Below are positions 55,660-64,000 of a stretch of DNA of 64,000 nucleotides, piece by piece. The notes under the pieces were generated by a model. The model ran no database searches. It was not told where the DNA came from and saw nothing but the letters and a program-made list of their open reading frames with translations. Position 1 is the first letter of the stretch, and the number at the start of each line of letters is the position of its first letter. The translations under genes were made by a program, and so were the position numbers. Source of the DNA: Sinorhizobium sp. 8-89 (GTDB lineage Bacteria > Pseudomonadota > Alphaproteobacteria > Rhizobiales > Rhizobiaceae); NCBI RefSeq assembly GCF_030124325.1, contig NZ_JASKLR010000015.1, positions 1 to 64,000 of the forward strand, written 5' to 3'.

Positions 55660-55992
55660 CAAAAGTGTTCGTTCCGGATTGACGATGCTTGCCCGATATC
55701 TCAGGCCGGGGAGGGCGTTTCGCGCTCTGAGGGAGGCAGCTCTAGGCCGTCGGTGGATCAATCTTCCCAGTCGCCAGTGCGACGTTTTGATCAAGACGAG
55801 CTTTGGCGGAACGTGAACCAAGCCGGTCAAGTGCCGGCCGTCAGCATTGATTCGGCGAACTTTTGGCGGTGGATGTCTCCACCTGCCATTTCGCCAGTGC
55901 CAAGTGTCAGTTCAGCCAAGCCCGCCACCCTGGCATCCAGCCGTCGGTCGGGGGTAGCATTCCTACGCCTCATCCCCCCATCGATTTCCTAG
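55660..55992 (+). pseudogene. Decayed N-terminal segment of an effector, sharing a NopD-type motif
   Basis: In the frame of the downstream giant gene this stretch reads SSQSPVRRFDQDELWRNVNQ, paralleling STQSSVARVDQEELWQAADH in the NopD-like gene. The frame is closed at 55992 (TAG) with further stops before ATG 56035, while a neighbouring frame (55863-56186) stays open (PPIDFLEPIGSAFSPPSEMN). It looks like the original effector N-terminus, now separated by frameshifts. Confidence 0.55.
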
Positions 55993-56034
55993 AACCTATA
56001 GGCAGCGCATTCTCGCCTCCATCGGAGATGAATT

Positions 56035-59000
56035 ATGACGAGCATCGGCAGACTTGGGAAGTCGCACATCGAGGATGCTGGAGCCGATGGCACATGCGGA
56101 CCGAGCAGTTCGCGCTCGGAATCAAGTCTTGCCCCTGGAGAAGGCTGCCAATCATTCGGTTCGGTCGTGGAGCCGACGCGCTCTAGGCCTCAAGATACAG
56201 GGACATCCTGCGCTCGCATCGCGCGCCGTGCCGATGATGCACTTGGGGACAGCTCTTCCGGTCCCTTCGCTGGCGCCCGTCGAATTTTGAGCGCTGCGCT
56301 ACGTGCAGCGACGGCGCCACGGCGGCACGTGCAGCCGTGGAGCGGTCTTCCCTCATCGCCCGAGGCTGGCGCGCCAGTTCGAAAAGAGAGCTATTTGCGT
56401 TCTGATGACACATCCTGGCCACATGATCAACAACCCTCAAGCTCGCAGTCAGACGCGCTTTCACCTCACGGGCACACCGTGTCCGGCATGGATGCGCAAA
56501 CACGACGACGTGTATGGGATGTAGCCGCGCGGGGTGCCCAAGTCGCAAGCTCGGCAACACACCTTGAGGAAATACACCTTAATGACGCTCTACACGATCT
56601 TTGCTTCGTTAGCGACATCGCCACATTCTCTCGCGCGGTCGCGGAACATGGCCATAAGCTGCGGGGCCAAGCGGGGCATGCAACATTCCTGCAAAAAGCC
56701 GCAGCCGAGTTCACGCGTCGATTTGTCCCACGATGGGGACAAGATGCCCGCGCCTGGTCCTGGCAGTATGCCACGACGTGCAACGCATTGAGTCGGGAGG
56801 CTGGAGGTCAGGCAGGCATGGAAGCTTGCAAGGCTATGGCAGCTCAGGTGTCGATGTTTGACCACGCGCTAAACGGAGTCGAGAACAAGGCGCTTTCGCT
56901 CTTCGTATTGTCGTTCAGTCGACATCCCCGGGTGAAGGAATGCCGCAACGGAATGATTAGCGTTGCCGAATTTATTCGTAATCAAAGGGAAGTGCTTCGG
57001 GAACTCAACGGTCAAAGTCTGGCCCTGCTGGTCAACGGTTTCAGCAAGTGGCCGGAACAGCAGAACGCTCGTGAGGCTACAGTAGCAATTGCCGTCGAGA
57101 TCCGTCATCATGCCGACCGGCTCTCCGGTTTTGATCCACAGAATTTGGCAAACTTGGTGAACGGCTTCAGCAAATGGCCGGAGGACTGCCGTGCCGCCAT
57201 AAATGCGATCGCTTGTGAGATCCGTCATCGCGCCGGCCGCCCCGACCAGCTTTCGGACCACACTTCCCAGCATTTGGCCAATCTGGTGAACGGTTTCAGC
57301 AAATGGCCCGAACAAGCGGGCTGCGGCGAAGCCATCGTCGCGATCGCCGGTGAAGTCCTTCGCCGGCCAGAAGGACTGGCTGACTTCAGCTCGCAGCATC
57401 TGGCGAACCTGGTGAACGGCTTCAGCAAATGGCCACAAGAGGAGGACACTCGCCGCGCCTCGATCGCGATTGTCGGTGAGGTGCTTCGCCGCGCCGACCG
57501 CATCGCTGATTTTACCCCGCAGGGACTGGCGACCTTGATGAACGGCTTCAGCAAATGGCCGGAAATGGGGGACTGTTGCCGTGCTGCGGTCGCGATAGCC
57601 ACAGAGGTTATTCGCCGCGCCGATCGTGGCGCCTTGAAAAACGCTTTTAATCCGCAGCACCTGGCAAACCTGGTGAACGGCTTCAGCAAATGGCCGCAAA
57701 CGTGGGATTGTGGCCGTGCCGTAGCCGTGATGGCCACAGAGGTTATTCGCCGCACCGATTGTGGCGCCTCGATGAATGATTTTAGTGCGCAAGACCTTGC
57801 GAGCCTCATGAATGGTTTCAGCAAATGGCCACAAACAGTAGAATGTCACCGCGCTGCAGCTGCAATCGCCAAGGAGCTCACCGGCCGACGAGGCCGACTG
57901 TCTCAGTTCAGTCCCCAGGGGCTCGCGATCCTGGTGAACGGCTTCAGCAAGTGGCCCGACAGCTGCCGCGGTGGTATCGTCAGCATCGCCACCGAAGTCT
58001 CTCACCGTGCCGACCGGCTCTCTGGGTTTGATCCGCAGGGCCTTGCAAACCTCGCGAATGGTTTCAGCAAATGGCCTGACGAGACGTGCTGTGGCGAAGC
58101 CCTCCTTGTGATCGCTGACGAGATTTTTCGCCGCGCCGAGCAGCTCACTGGGTTTGATCAGCAGGGGCTGGCGAACCTCGCGAACGGTTTCAGCAAATGG
58201 CCCGAACAAGCGGGCTGCGGCGAAGCCATCGTCGCGATCGCCGGTGAAGTCCTTCGCCGGCCAGAAGGACTGGCTGACTTCAGCTCGCAGCATCTGGCGA
58301 ACCTGGTGAACGGCTTCAGCAAATGGCCACAAGAGGAGGACACTCGCCGCGCCTCGATCGCGATTGTCGGTGAGGTGCTTCGCCGCGCCGACCGCATCGC
58401 TGATTTTACTCCGCAGCACCTGGCGAACCTGGTGAACGGCTTCAGCAAATGGCCGGAGGAAGCGGCGTGCCACCAGGCGATAGTGGAAATTGCGCGCCAA
58501 CTCGGCGCCGGAGGCCAGCGATTCGGGGCCTTCACCACTCCTCAGCTCTGCGTTATTGCCAATGTTCTGGCGCGACATATCACGAAGGGGGAGGACTTCG
58601 GAGAGATTGCTGAGACCGGTCTGGTGAAGGATCGGTTACACCAGCTAGCCCACTACCTTCAGTATGCCGATGATAGACTGGGGCAGGCAGACGCTCTCAG
58701 CGTCGCCACCCTGTTGAAGGCGCTTGCCAAGGCCCAGCTATTTGATGACCTGAGTTTCCTAGCGCGAGCAGGGCTAGAGCGGCTCACCGTGCTGCTCCGT
58801 GCCGCTGATTTTGTCATCAACAATAACCTCGAAACCATGGGTAATCTTTGCGCCGCTTTGTTGCCGCTGGCGCGCAGCCCGCAGAAGCAACTGCACTGGC
58901 ACCGGAGGCAGGCTCTAAACTTGCTGAACGACATTCAGCCGGTCGTCGAGCAAAAGATCGAGGCCCATCTCAGAGCAAGTAATGCCGAGCGCATCCGTGG

Positions 59001-62000
59001 ACCGGCCTCCAGTCGTTGTCCCGCCTTGTCGATCTATCAAGTACTCAAAGTCCGTGTGAGCCTGGAGGCATTATACCGGCGACCGCATGTCGAAGGCGTG
59101 AAGTCCGATTTGCGGTTGAGGCAGCAAGAGCTGCGGCGCAAGACCAAGGAGATCCTAGTCAGCACGCGGGACCTCATCGAAGGCGATCTTTCCAACATGA
59201 GCTGGAACGTGATCGCGGAAATCGAAGCGGAGAGCCCAGTCGATGCGCTGGACACCTTCATGGCGCGGAACGCGGCGGTAGTCCAGGCCCAACATCCCGC
59301 GTCGGTCTTCGATGTCCATCAGGTGCTTCGAGCCATGGACCACGAGCCCAGACCGCCCGAAGGTGAGGCGGGACTCATGCGGTTGCCGGTGGTAGACATG
59401 CAGGGCCGGCGAATAGCCACAGAACCGGAGATACGCTATTCGATTTTTCATCGCCTGACCTCGGGCGCTTTGCCAGTGGTTGCGGTGCAGCTACCGGGAA
59501 AGCCGAGCGCCTTCATGCTGGCACGTACGCTCACCGTCGAGGGTGTGCCGTACCGCATGGATCTGTTCGGCGGCAGCAAGCTAAAACCGCCAAATCAGAC
59601 CGTGTCGCAGGTCGCCGCCCGCCCTCCGGGTGCGGCGGCAGCCACGCCCGGCGGGGGAAAGTTGCTGGCGATTCCGTACGCCGAAACCGCACCGGGCACG
59701 GCGTTCGAGCAGCTATCGCGCGCTTGGGCCCCCTTCAAAGAGGCATATTACTACACGCAGCGCCGGGGCTTTGCGGCGCCTCCGGCAATCAACGGCCTGG
59801 GACCTCACGACTACGCGCTGGAAGGCGCCTTCAAACTGTCGCTGCTGCCGGACCGCCGGGCCATCGAGGCGCACCCCTTCAGGTTGACCGGCCCGCAAGG
59901 CTCGATTGCCTTGCGACCGCATGACGGCTGCGGCTTCATCAAGGCTTCCCTGGCCGAGCGTATGCAGGCTGTTCGCCGGGCCGGTCCACAGCAAGGTCCT
60001 GACCGGCTGCCTGCCTTTGGTGAGCGAAGGAGATCCTCCATTCCTGCATCGGCGCTGCAACATTATCCGCGCAGCGAACTGGTGGCCGATGAGGTGCGAA
60101 AGACGGCCACCAAGTGGCTCGAGAGCAGACAAGGGCGCGAGTTGACGTCCGAAGAGCTGTTTCGCACCGTAACGGCCGGACACATCGACGGTCCCGGCGC
60201 AGTTGCCGTACCGTCCAGTGATAACTGCCTCCATGTGCCGACGCTCAAAAGCGAGACGTTGACCGGGACGAGCGGTGTGCTGATCGGGCGAGCCCCCTAT
60301 GACAAGCCCAACCTGCGCCCGTTCGCGGCCGAGCAAGTCAGGTCGGCGGTCGATCGCGACCCGACCGCCCTGTTTCTCGATAGCTGCACGGCCATCCAAT
60401 ACAGCTTTAATGTCGCCGAGAAGTCGGGACAGGAGCTGACTGCCGACGATCCGATATTTTTTGCCAAAGGCATTCTGATCGTGGTCCCAGATAAGATGTG
60501 GCCGGCCGAGTTCGCCGAGCGGGGGCTGGTGATGTCTGCGGAAGACGTCAAGTGCCATTCGAACTGGACGCAGAGCAAGGACCGCGTCAAGGTGGACACA
60601 CCGGTCGACTGCGTCGGCATCCTGCAGGCGACCGAGGTGTTCGCTCCGGGGTCTTTGGTTGCTGTCCCGACCGGCGAACAGAATAAGCTTGATGGTGACT
60701 TTGACGGGGATACCGTCGTTATCGTCGGGGACCGGCCACAGCTCTATGAGCATGTGCGTGCCTTCGATCAAAAGGAGCAAGCTCGCGGACGTCGCTCACT
60801 CAAGCCGCCCAAGTCGCATAGCCCGGCGATCGCGGCGGATGGCTACCAATTCAGTCGTGGCCGCCAGATCCTCTCCGCCACGCAGAACACCCTGGAAACC
60901 TATAGCTGCCTGCAGCGAAGCTTTCTGGCTCAATCCCATGAAGGACGCCGTTGGTTTGCCGAGCGTGCAATCTTCGGCACATATGAGGGCATTCACCACG
61001 AGCTCGGGCGAGAGATCGGTCGGCTGTTGGGTCAGGAACAAGTAAGTAGCGGGGACATCCTCAACACGATCGCGAGAGCTAGGGACGAGGTTGAGGTCGC
61101 CAAAAATCCGGTCGCCCGCGAATTGGCCGAGTTGCTCGTCGCCGACCTCATGGCATGGGCAGCGAGGCCTGACCCGCAGCTCCAGCCCGACACAGTAGGC
61201 GTGAGCGGCGCAAAGCTCACTGTGAGCCCACCGTTCTGCGAGCTTTTCCCGGAGCTGGCGGAGACCTATACGGCAACTCCTCAGCCGCGAGACCGCGTCC
61301 AGCTCTTGCTCGACCATTATCCTGCGCGCATTCATCCCCGCCCGGATGGCTACAATCCCGACGACCTCGTACAAAGTGCAAACAACCTCCTGAGCCTCGG
61401 CATCAAGGTCGCCACCGACGCATATAAATCCGACACTGGCGCCCGTCTCTTCATGAGGAAGAGCGGGACACTTATGCAGTTGCTTTCACAGGCGCCGGGG
61501 CTGAGATCCGTCCCCTACGTCAAGAACATGGCGGCGCACCTCAAACACGGAACGCTCCGTGTCGATTCGGCCTTGGAAGACCTGAAGAACAATCCCACGC
61601 TGGCAGCTTCAGTCATGGAAGCCTCGCTCAAACTCGCAACAGAGGAGGGGATTCTGCCCCCACCCTCTGGCCGCCGGTCTGCCCTCGAGGATTCCGCCAT
61701 GATGATCACGCTCAGCCGCGAGGAGGCCTTAGAGCGCGCCACGATTGAAGTTACCCGCGCTCAGGCCGAAGAAAGCAAAATCACCGAGGCGGCACTTAGG
61801 GTTGCCACAAGCCTGAGGACAGCGGACATCCAGGTGAATATGCCTCATCTGGAGCACCGCTTGCGATCGAAAGCCTCCATGACTGACCAACTCACAGGGA
61901 TGAGCATCAGGCCATGCGACTCGCAGCTCATCAAAAACGCCGTACGCCATGTCTTCGAAGTCCCTGACAAGGATTTTACGCGCGCCTTCAAGAAAGCCAT

Positions 62001-63012
62001 GCTTGCCTTCGACGAGCTGGGCTATGCCGAGATCAGCACGACCAATTGGTTCAGAGTACGGACCCCGACTTTCATCGGCATCAAGACCGTGCTCACCACG
62101 CCGGACAAATATCGCTTCGAGGTGGAGTTCCATACGCCAGGAAGCTATCGGGCCAAGCTTTTGAACCACGACGCCTACAAGAAGCAGGACGGGCTGCGGC
62201 AAGAAGCGGGCGCAGATGCTTTGCGGCGGGCGGAGGAACTCGCGCAGCATACTAGAAAGGTCTGCAGCAACGTCGCGATTCCCGATGACGCCGTGGGCAT
62301 ACCTCATTGGGGAATAGAAAAGATTCGCGGGGGAAGTGCCGCTATGGCACTTGAATTGCAAGCTGTCGCACAGCCAAGCATGCCTCAAATCGCCAGGTCC
62401 ACGGAGGCAAGGGAGATTGTCGCGGCCATCGGCATGCGGCCGATCGTGCTCATCGGCATGCCATGCGCCGGTAAATCCACCATTGGCGAAGCCTTTGCGA
62501 AGCGGCTCAGGCTGCCCTTCGTCGATACAGACCAAAAAATCAAGGAAAAAACCGGTAAAAAGATATCCCAGATATTCGAGGTCGATGGCGAGGAGTATTT
62601 CAGGAAGTTGGAGGCGGATGTGATCGCTGATTTGCTCAAGACAGGGCCTGTGGTGATCGCGACCGGTGGCGGCGCGATCCTGCATGAGCAGAGCCGGCGC
62701 CTCATCGGCAAGAAAGCGCTTTCGATCTGGCTTAATACCGGGCTCGAAGTGATCGAGAAGCGCCTCAAGCATGATACGAGCCGCCCGCTGATGCAAGGTA
62801 CCAATCGGAAGCAGAAGATTGCCCAACTATTCAGAGAGCGGAGGCCGTTTTATGAACAAGCCGACTTCACATTCGCCCCGTCCCACAAACGAGATAAAAA
62901 GAACGCGGATCTATGCTTGACGGCGCTGCACGCTCATATTCACGGCGAGGCGGTCGCCGCGGAGCAACCTTCCAGCACGACCGGTGTCAGGCACAACATA
63001 GTCTTTCCTTGA
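56035..63012 (+). CDS. Giant SKWP-repeat type III effector with polymerase-like middle and shikimate kinase domain (Mlr6361/RipS/XopAD type)
   Basis: A 2325-aa protein. Residues ~1-250 are Ser/Pro-rich and disordered. Residues ~280-830 hold 12 exact NGFSKWP repeats of about 36-42 residues (helical repeats as in Ralstonia RipS/SKWP and Xanthomonas XopAD). Residues ~900-1850 are a conserved-looking region containing HDGCGFIKASL (1296-1306), GVLIGRAPYDKP (1414-1425) and KLDGDFDGD (DxDGD, 1555-1559). The C-terminal ~200 residues are a shikimate kinase domain with Walker A GMPCAGKS (2141-2148), DTDQ and TGGGAI. M. loti Mlr6361 is a reported T3SS effector with such repeats and a shikimate kinase-like domain. 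The ATG at 56035 may not be the original start (see upstream segment). Confidence 0.9.
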   Translation: MTSIGRLGKSHIEDAGADGTCGPSSSRSESSLAPGEGCQSFGSVVEPTRSRPQDTGTSCARIARRADDALGDSSSGPFAGARRILSAALRAATAPRRHVQPWSGLPSSPEAGAPVRKESYLRSDDTSWPHDQQPSSSQSDALSPHGHTVSGMDAQTRRRVWDVAARGAQVASSATHLEEIHLNDALHDLCFVSDIATFSRAVAEHGHKLRGQAGHATFLQKAAAEFTRRFVPRWGQDARAWSWQYATTCNALSREAGGQAGMEACKAMAAQVSMFDHALNGVENKALSLFVLSFSRHPRVKECRNGMISVAEFIRNQREVLRELNGQSLALLVNGFSKWPEQQNAREATVAIAVEIRHHADRLSGFDPQNLANLVNGFSKWPEDCRAAINAIACEIRHRAGRPDQLSDHTSQHLANLVNGFSKWPEQAGCGEAIVAIAGEVLRRPEGLADFSSQHLANLVNGFSKWPQEEDTRRASIAIVGEVLRRADRIADFTPQGLATLMNGFSKWPEMGDCCRAAVAIATEVIRRADRGALKNAFNPQHLANLVNGFSKWPQTWDCGRAVAVMATEVIRRTDCGASMNDFSAQDLASLMNGFSKWPQTVECHRAAAAIAKELTGRRGRLSQFSPQGLAILVNGFSKWPDSCRGGIVSIATEVSHRADRLSGFDPQGLANLANGFSKWPDETCCGEALLVIADEIFRRAEQLTGFDQQGLANLANGFSKWPEQAGCGEAIVAIAGEVLRRPEGLADFSSQHLANLVNGFSKWPQEEDTRRASIAIVGEVLRRADRIADFTPQHLANLVNGFSKWPEEAACHQAIVEIARQLGAGGQRFGAFTTPQLCVIANVLARHITKGEDFGEIAETGLVKDRLHQLAHYLQYADDRLGQADALSVATLLKALAKAQLFDDLSFLARAGLERLTVLLRAADFVINNNLETMGNLCAALLPLARSPQKQLHWHRRQALNLLNDIQPVVEQKIEAHLRASNAERIRGPASSRCPALSIYQVLKVRVSLEALYRRPHVEGVKSDLRLRQQELRRKTKEILVSTRDLIEGDLSNMSWNVIAEIEAESPVDALDTFMARNAAVVQAQHPASVFDVHQVLRAMDHEPRPPEGEAGLMRLPVVDMQGRRIATEPEIRYSIFHRLTSGALPVVAVQLPGKPSAFMLARTLTVEGVPYRMDLFGGSKLKPPNQTVSQVAARPPGAAAATPGGGKLLAIPYAETAPGTAFEQLSRAWAPFKEAYYYTQRRGFAAPPAINGLGPHDYALEGAFKLSLLPDRRAIEAHPFRLTGPQGSIALRPHDGCGFIKASLAERMQAVRRAGPQQGPDRLPAFGERRRSSIPASALQHYPRSELVADEVRKTATKWLESRQGRELTSEELFRTVTAGHIDGPGAVAVPSSDNCLHVPTLKSETLTGTSGVLIGRAPYDKPNLRPFAAEQVRSAVDRDPTALFLDSCTAIQYSFNVAEKSGQELTADDPIFFAKGILIVVPDKMWPAEFAERGLVMSAEDVKCHSNWTQSKDRVKVDTPVDCVGILQATEVFAPGSLVAVPTGEQNKLDGDFDGDTVVIVGDRPQLYEHVRAFDQKEQARGRRSLKPPKSHSPAIAADGYQFSRGRQILSATQNTLETYSCLQRSFLAQSHEGRRWFAERAIFGTYEGIHHELGREIGRLLGQEQVSSGDILNTIARARDEVEVAKNPVARELAELLVADLMAWAARPDPQLQPDTVGVSGAKLTVSPPFCELFPELAETYTATPQPRDRVQLLLDHYPARIHPRPDGYNPDDLVQSANNLLSLGIKVATDAYKSDTGARLFMRKSGTLMQLLSQAPGLRSVPYVKNMAAHLKHGTLRVDSALEDLKNNPTLAASVMEASLKLATEEGILPPPSGRRSALEDSAMMITLSREEALERATIEVTRAQAEESKITEAALRVATSLRTADIQVNMPHLEHRLRSKASMTDQLTGMSIRPCDSQLIKNAVRHVFEVPDKDFTRAFKKAMLAFDELGYAEISTTNWFRVRTPTFIGIKTVLTTPDKYRFEVEFHTPGSYRAKLLNHDAYKKQDGLRQEAGADALRRAEELAQHTRKVCSNVAIPDDAVGIPHWGIEKIRGGSAAMALELQAVAQPSMPQIARSTEAREIVAAIGMRPIVLIGMPCAGKSTIGEAFAKRLRLPFVDTDQKIKEKTGKKISQIFEVDGEEYFRKLEADVIADLLKTGPVVIATGGGAILHEQSRRLIGKKALSIWLNTGLEVIEKRLKHDTSRPLMQGTNRKQKIAQLFRERRPFYEQADFTFAPSHKRDKKNADLCLTALHAHIHGEAVAAEQPSSTTGVRHNIVFP
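57288..58409 (+). repeat. Identical 228-bp segments inside the SKWP repeat array
   Basis: Positions 57288-57515 and 58182-58409 are identical base for base when read side by side, 894 bases (298 codons) apart. They cover repeat units 3-4 and 10-11, whereas other units diverge. This indicates recent in-frame duplication or gene conversion. Confidence 0.9.
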
Positions 63013-63224
63013 TCGCGCCCCTCGATGAAAACTGCAGTCAGTACGGATCCATTTGCAATAAGGAAGGACCCGCGGAGCTCCCGCTAATAGCCGCTGAGGC
63101 GGGGGTTCTTGAAACTCAGGGACGAGATCGGAAATCATCGTCGCCTGCATTCGATCAATCGCGACACGCTGGCTGATCCCGGCGCTCAGCGTTCCCCTCG
63201 ACGCATGCAGACATCACGGTCAGG

Positions 63225-63656
63225 GTGATTTATGCCTCGGCCGCCCAGCGCTTGCGCGAAACCAGCTGTGACGTTTTGGTGACCCTCGGCGCCGACACCT
63301 CGTACGGAATTCTATGCACGCGGCTCTTTTCCCGGGTCAACAAACCGGTCGCGAGCCCATGCTCTATCGAGAGTAAAGGTGAGCTTGCGAATGTTGAGCA
63401 GATCGCGGAAGCGGACCTTCTGCACGACGAGGCGACTGCTCATTGGCAGCAGTGGTTCACGAAGGCAGGCGTATCATCGTCTGGAGCGCCAAGAGGTCCG
63501 GTGTTTCAGGACTTCAATCTGCTTGCGACCGCCGCCATCGCCGGCCATGGCGTCGCGCTTTGCCCGATTGAGGTATGGAAGGCGGGAAATCACGAACGGC
63601 GATTTGGTCGTAGTCTCCGACAATCTCGGTTCTCGAAGAGGAAAGCGATCTTTTGA
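63225..63656 (+). pseudogene. LysR-family regulator remnant (GcvA-like effector domain)
   Basis: The sequence encodes the C-terminal part of a LysR regulator (LLHDEATAHWQQWFTKAGV, FNLLATAAIAGHGVALCPIE). The HTH domain is absent. After IEVW the frame shifts near 63580 to REITNGDLVVVSD in another frame. Non-functional. Confidence 0.75.
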
Positions 63657-63721
63657 TCAGCAAGGCGTCCCGTCAGAAGGCAGTGGCTGCCTTCTGATGG
63701 GTGGTTCCGGGATGTCGTTGA

Positions 63722-64000
63722 TCCGGCAGAAGGCCAAGAGCACCTGCGCTCACGCGCCCCTTCCATCCGTGGCGCGGCCAGCGCTTCGTGCTATCGACAC
63801 GCAAGCAGAACTGGGGCGAGGACCGCGTGATGTTCTACGACGCGGATGGGCGGCTTCGCTCGCTGCTTGCGTCATGGACGGACGTCGACGATCCCGATGT
63901 TTTCATTCAGGTCGCGGCCGGTAGGTCGTTCGTGCGTCCAGATGATCTGGCAACCCTGGCGGCATTGATCGAGCAAATCGAGCGCAGCCGTGGCGGCTGA
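63722..64000 (+). pseudogene. DUF5372-like protein (possibly truncated at its start)
   Basis: The frame open from 63722 to the TGA at 63998 reads LTRPFHPWRGQRFVLSTRKQ, NWGEDRVMFYDADGRLRSLL and ASWTDVDDPDVF, the layout of small DUF5372 proteins found near rhizobial transposons. No ATG exists before the conserved part; GTG 63788 lies inside it. It may be N-terminally broken or start at a rare codon. Confidence 0.55.

Noticed and set aside
57288-58409. SKWP repeats as a CRISPR-like array
   Set aside because: Repeats are coding, about 110-130 bp apart in frame, with related rather than unique spacers.
56869-58578. Long minus-strand repetitive open frame across the SKWP repeats
   Set aside because: It is the reverse reading of the repeat array, kept open by the repeated codons; the plus frame has the known family repeats.
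59713-60780. 355-codon minus-strand frame within the giant effector
   Set aside because: Antisense to conserved effector sequence including the DGCGF and DFDGD blocks.

Overview
The window looks like a mobile symbiosis or pathogenicity region of an alphaproteobacterium of the Rhizobiales, most likely Mesorhizobium, Bradyrhizobium, Rhizobium or a close relative. The reasons are the Trb conjugation genes in the order trbL-trbF-trbG-trbI-DUF2274, the dense IS debris typical of rhizobial symbiosis islands, and two plant-interaction effectors of rhizobial or plant-pathogen type: a NopD-like Ulp1 protease and a giant SKWP-repeat/shikimate-kinase protein resembling Mlr6361 of M. loti and the RipS/XopAD families. 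No rRNA, tRNA or CRISPR array was seen.

0-17 kb: the end of a trb mating-pair operon (9-4567) is followed by a cargo block that reads as a defence island, all on the + strand. It holds an N6-adenine methyltransferase with a putative endonuclease (4685-7106), a RecQ-like helicase fused to a phosphoribosyltransferase with a DprA-like partner (7501-10927), an HTH-DEAD/DEAH helicase with a small protein (10996-13285), and a Hachiman pair, HamA (DUF1837 nuclease) and HamB (helicase), preceded by a 41-codon ORF (13298-16961). A ParDE toxin-antitoxin module lies at 17.2-17.8 kb.

18-27.7 kb: a scrap yard of insertion sequences (IS110, ISL3, two IS21 types, IS66) and two tyrosine recombinase fragments. 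Inside it is a broken NopD-like effector gene (21134-23079) with an internal duplication and a C48 protease domain, and a remnant of the giant effector (27480-27745).

27.6-51.1 kb: a nearly complete type III secretion system. A minus-strand operon (33527 to 27637) encodes a small protein, an LcrH/SycD-type chaperone, translocators of YopB/SseC, YopD/SipC and SseB/EspA type, and a T2SS-like secretin. The divergent plus-strand set encodes SctG, I, J, K, L, N, O, then (after IS66/ISL3 debris) SctP, Q, R, S, T, U, then SctW, a small ORF, SctY, SctV, SctD, an SctE/YscE-like chaperone and the needle SctF. This layout with a needle, YscE/YscG chaperones, SctY and an SseB/C/D-like translocon is of the Ysc/Ssa-Esc kind. 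It is not the usual rhizobial Rhc (nop/rhc) layout.

51.2-64 kb: a LysR regulator, a 519-aa putative effector with a possible tts-box-like sequence upstream, IS630 and IS5 remnants, a sigma-54 type promoter, and a 2325-aa SKWP-repeat effector with a C-terminal shikimate kinase domain. The middle of this effector has motifs resembling the double-psi beta-barrel active site of RNA polymerases and eukaryotic RNA-dependent RNA polymerases. The window ends with a decayed LysR gene and a DUF5372-like ORF. All functions are inferred from sequence patterns read by eye; no database search was possible.
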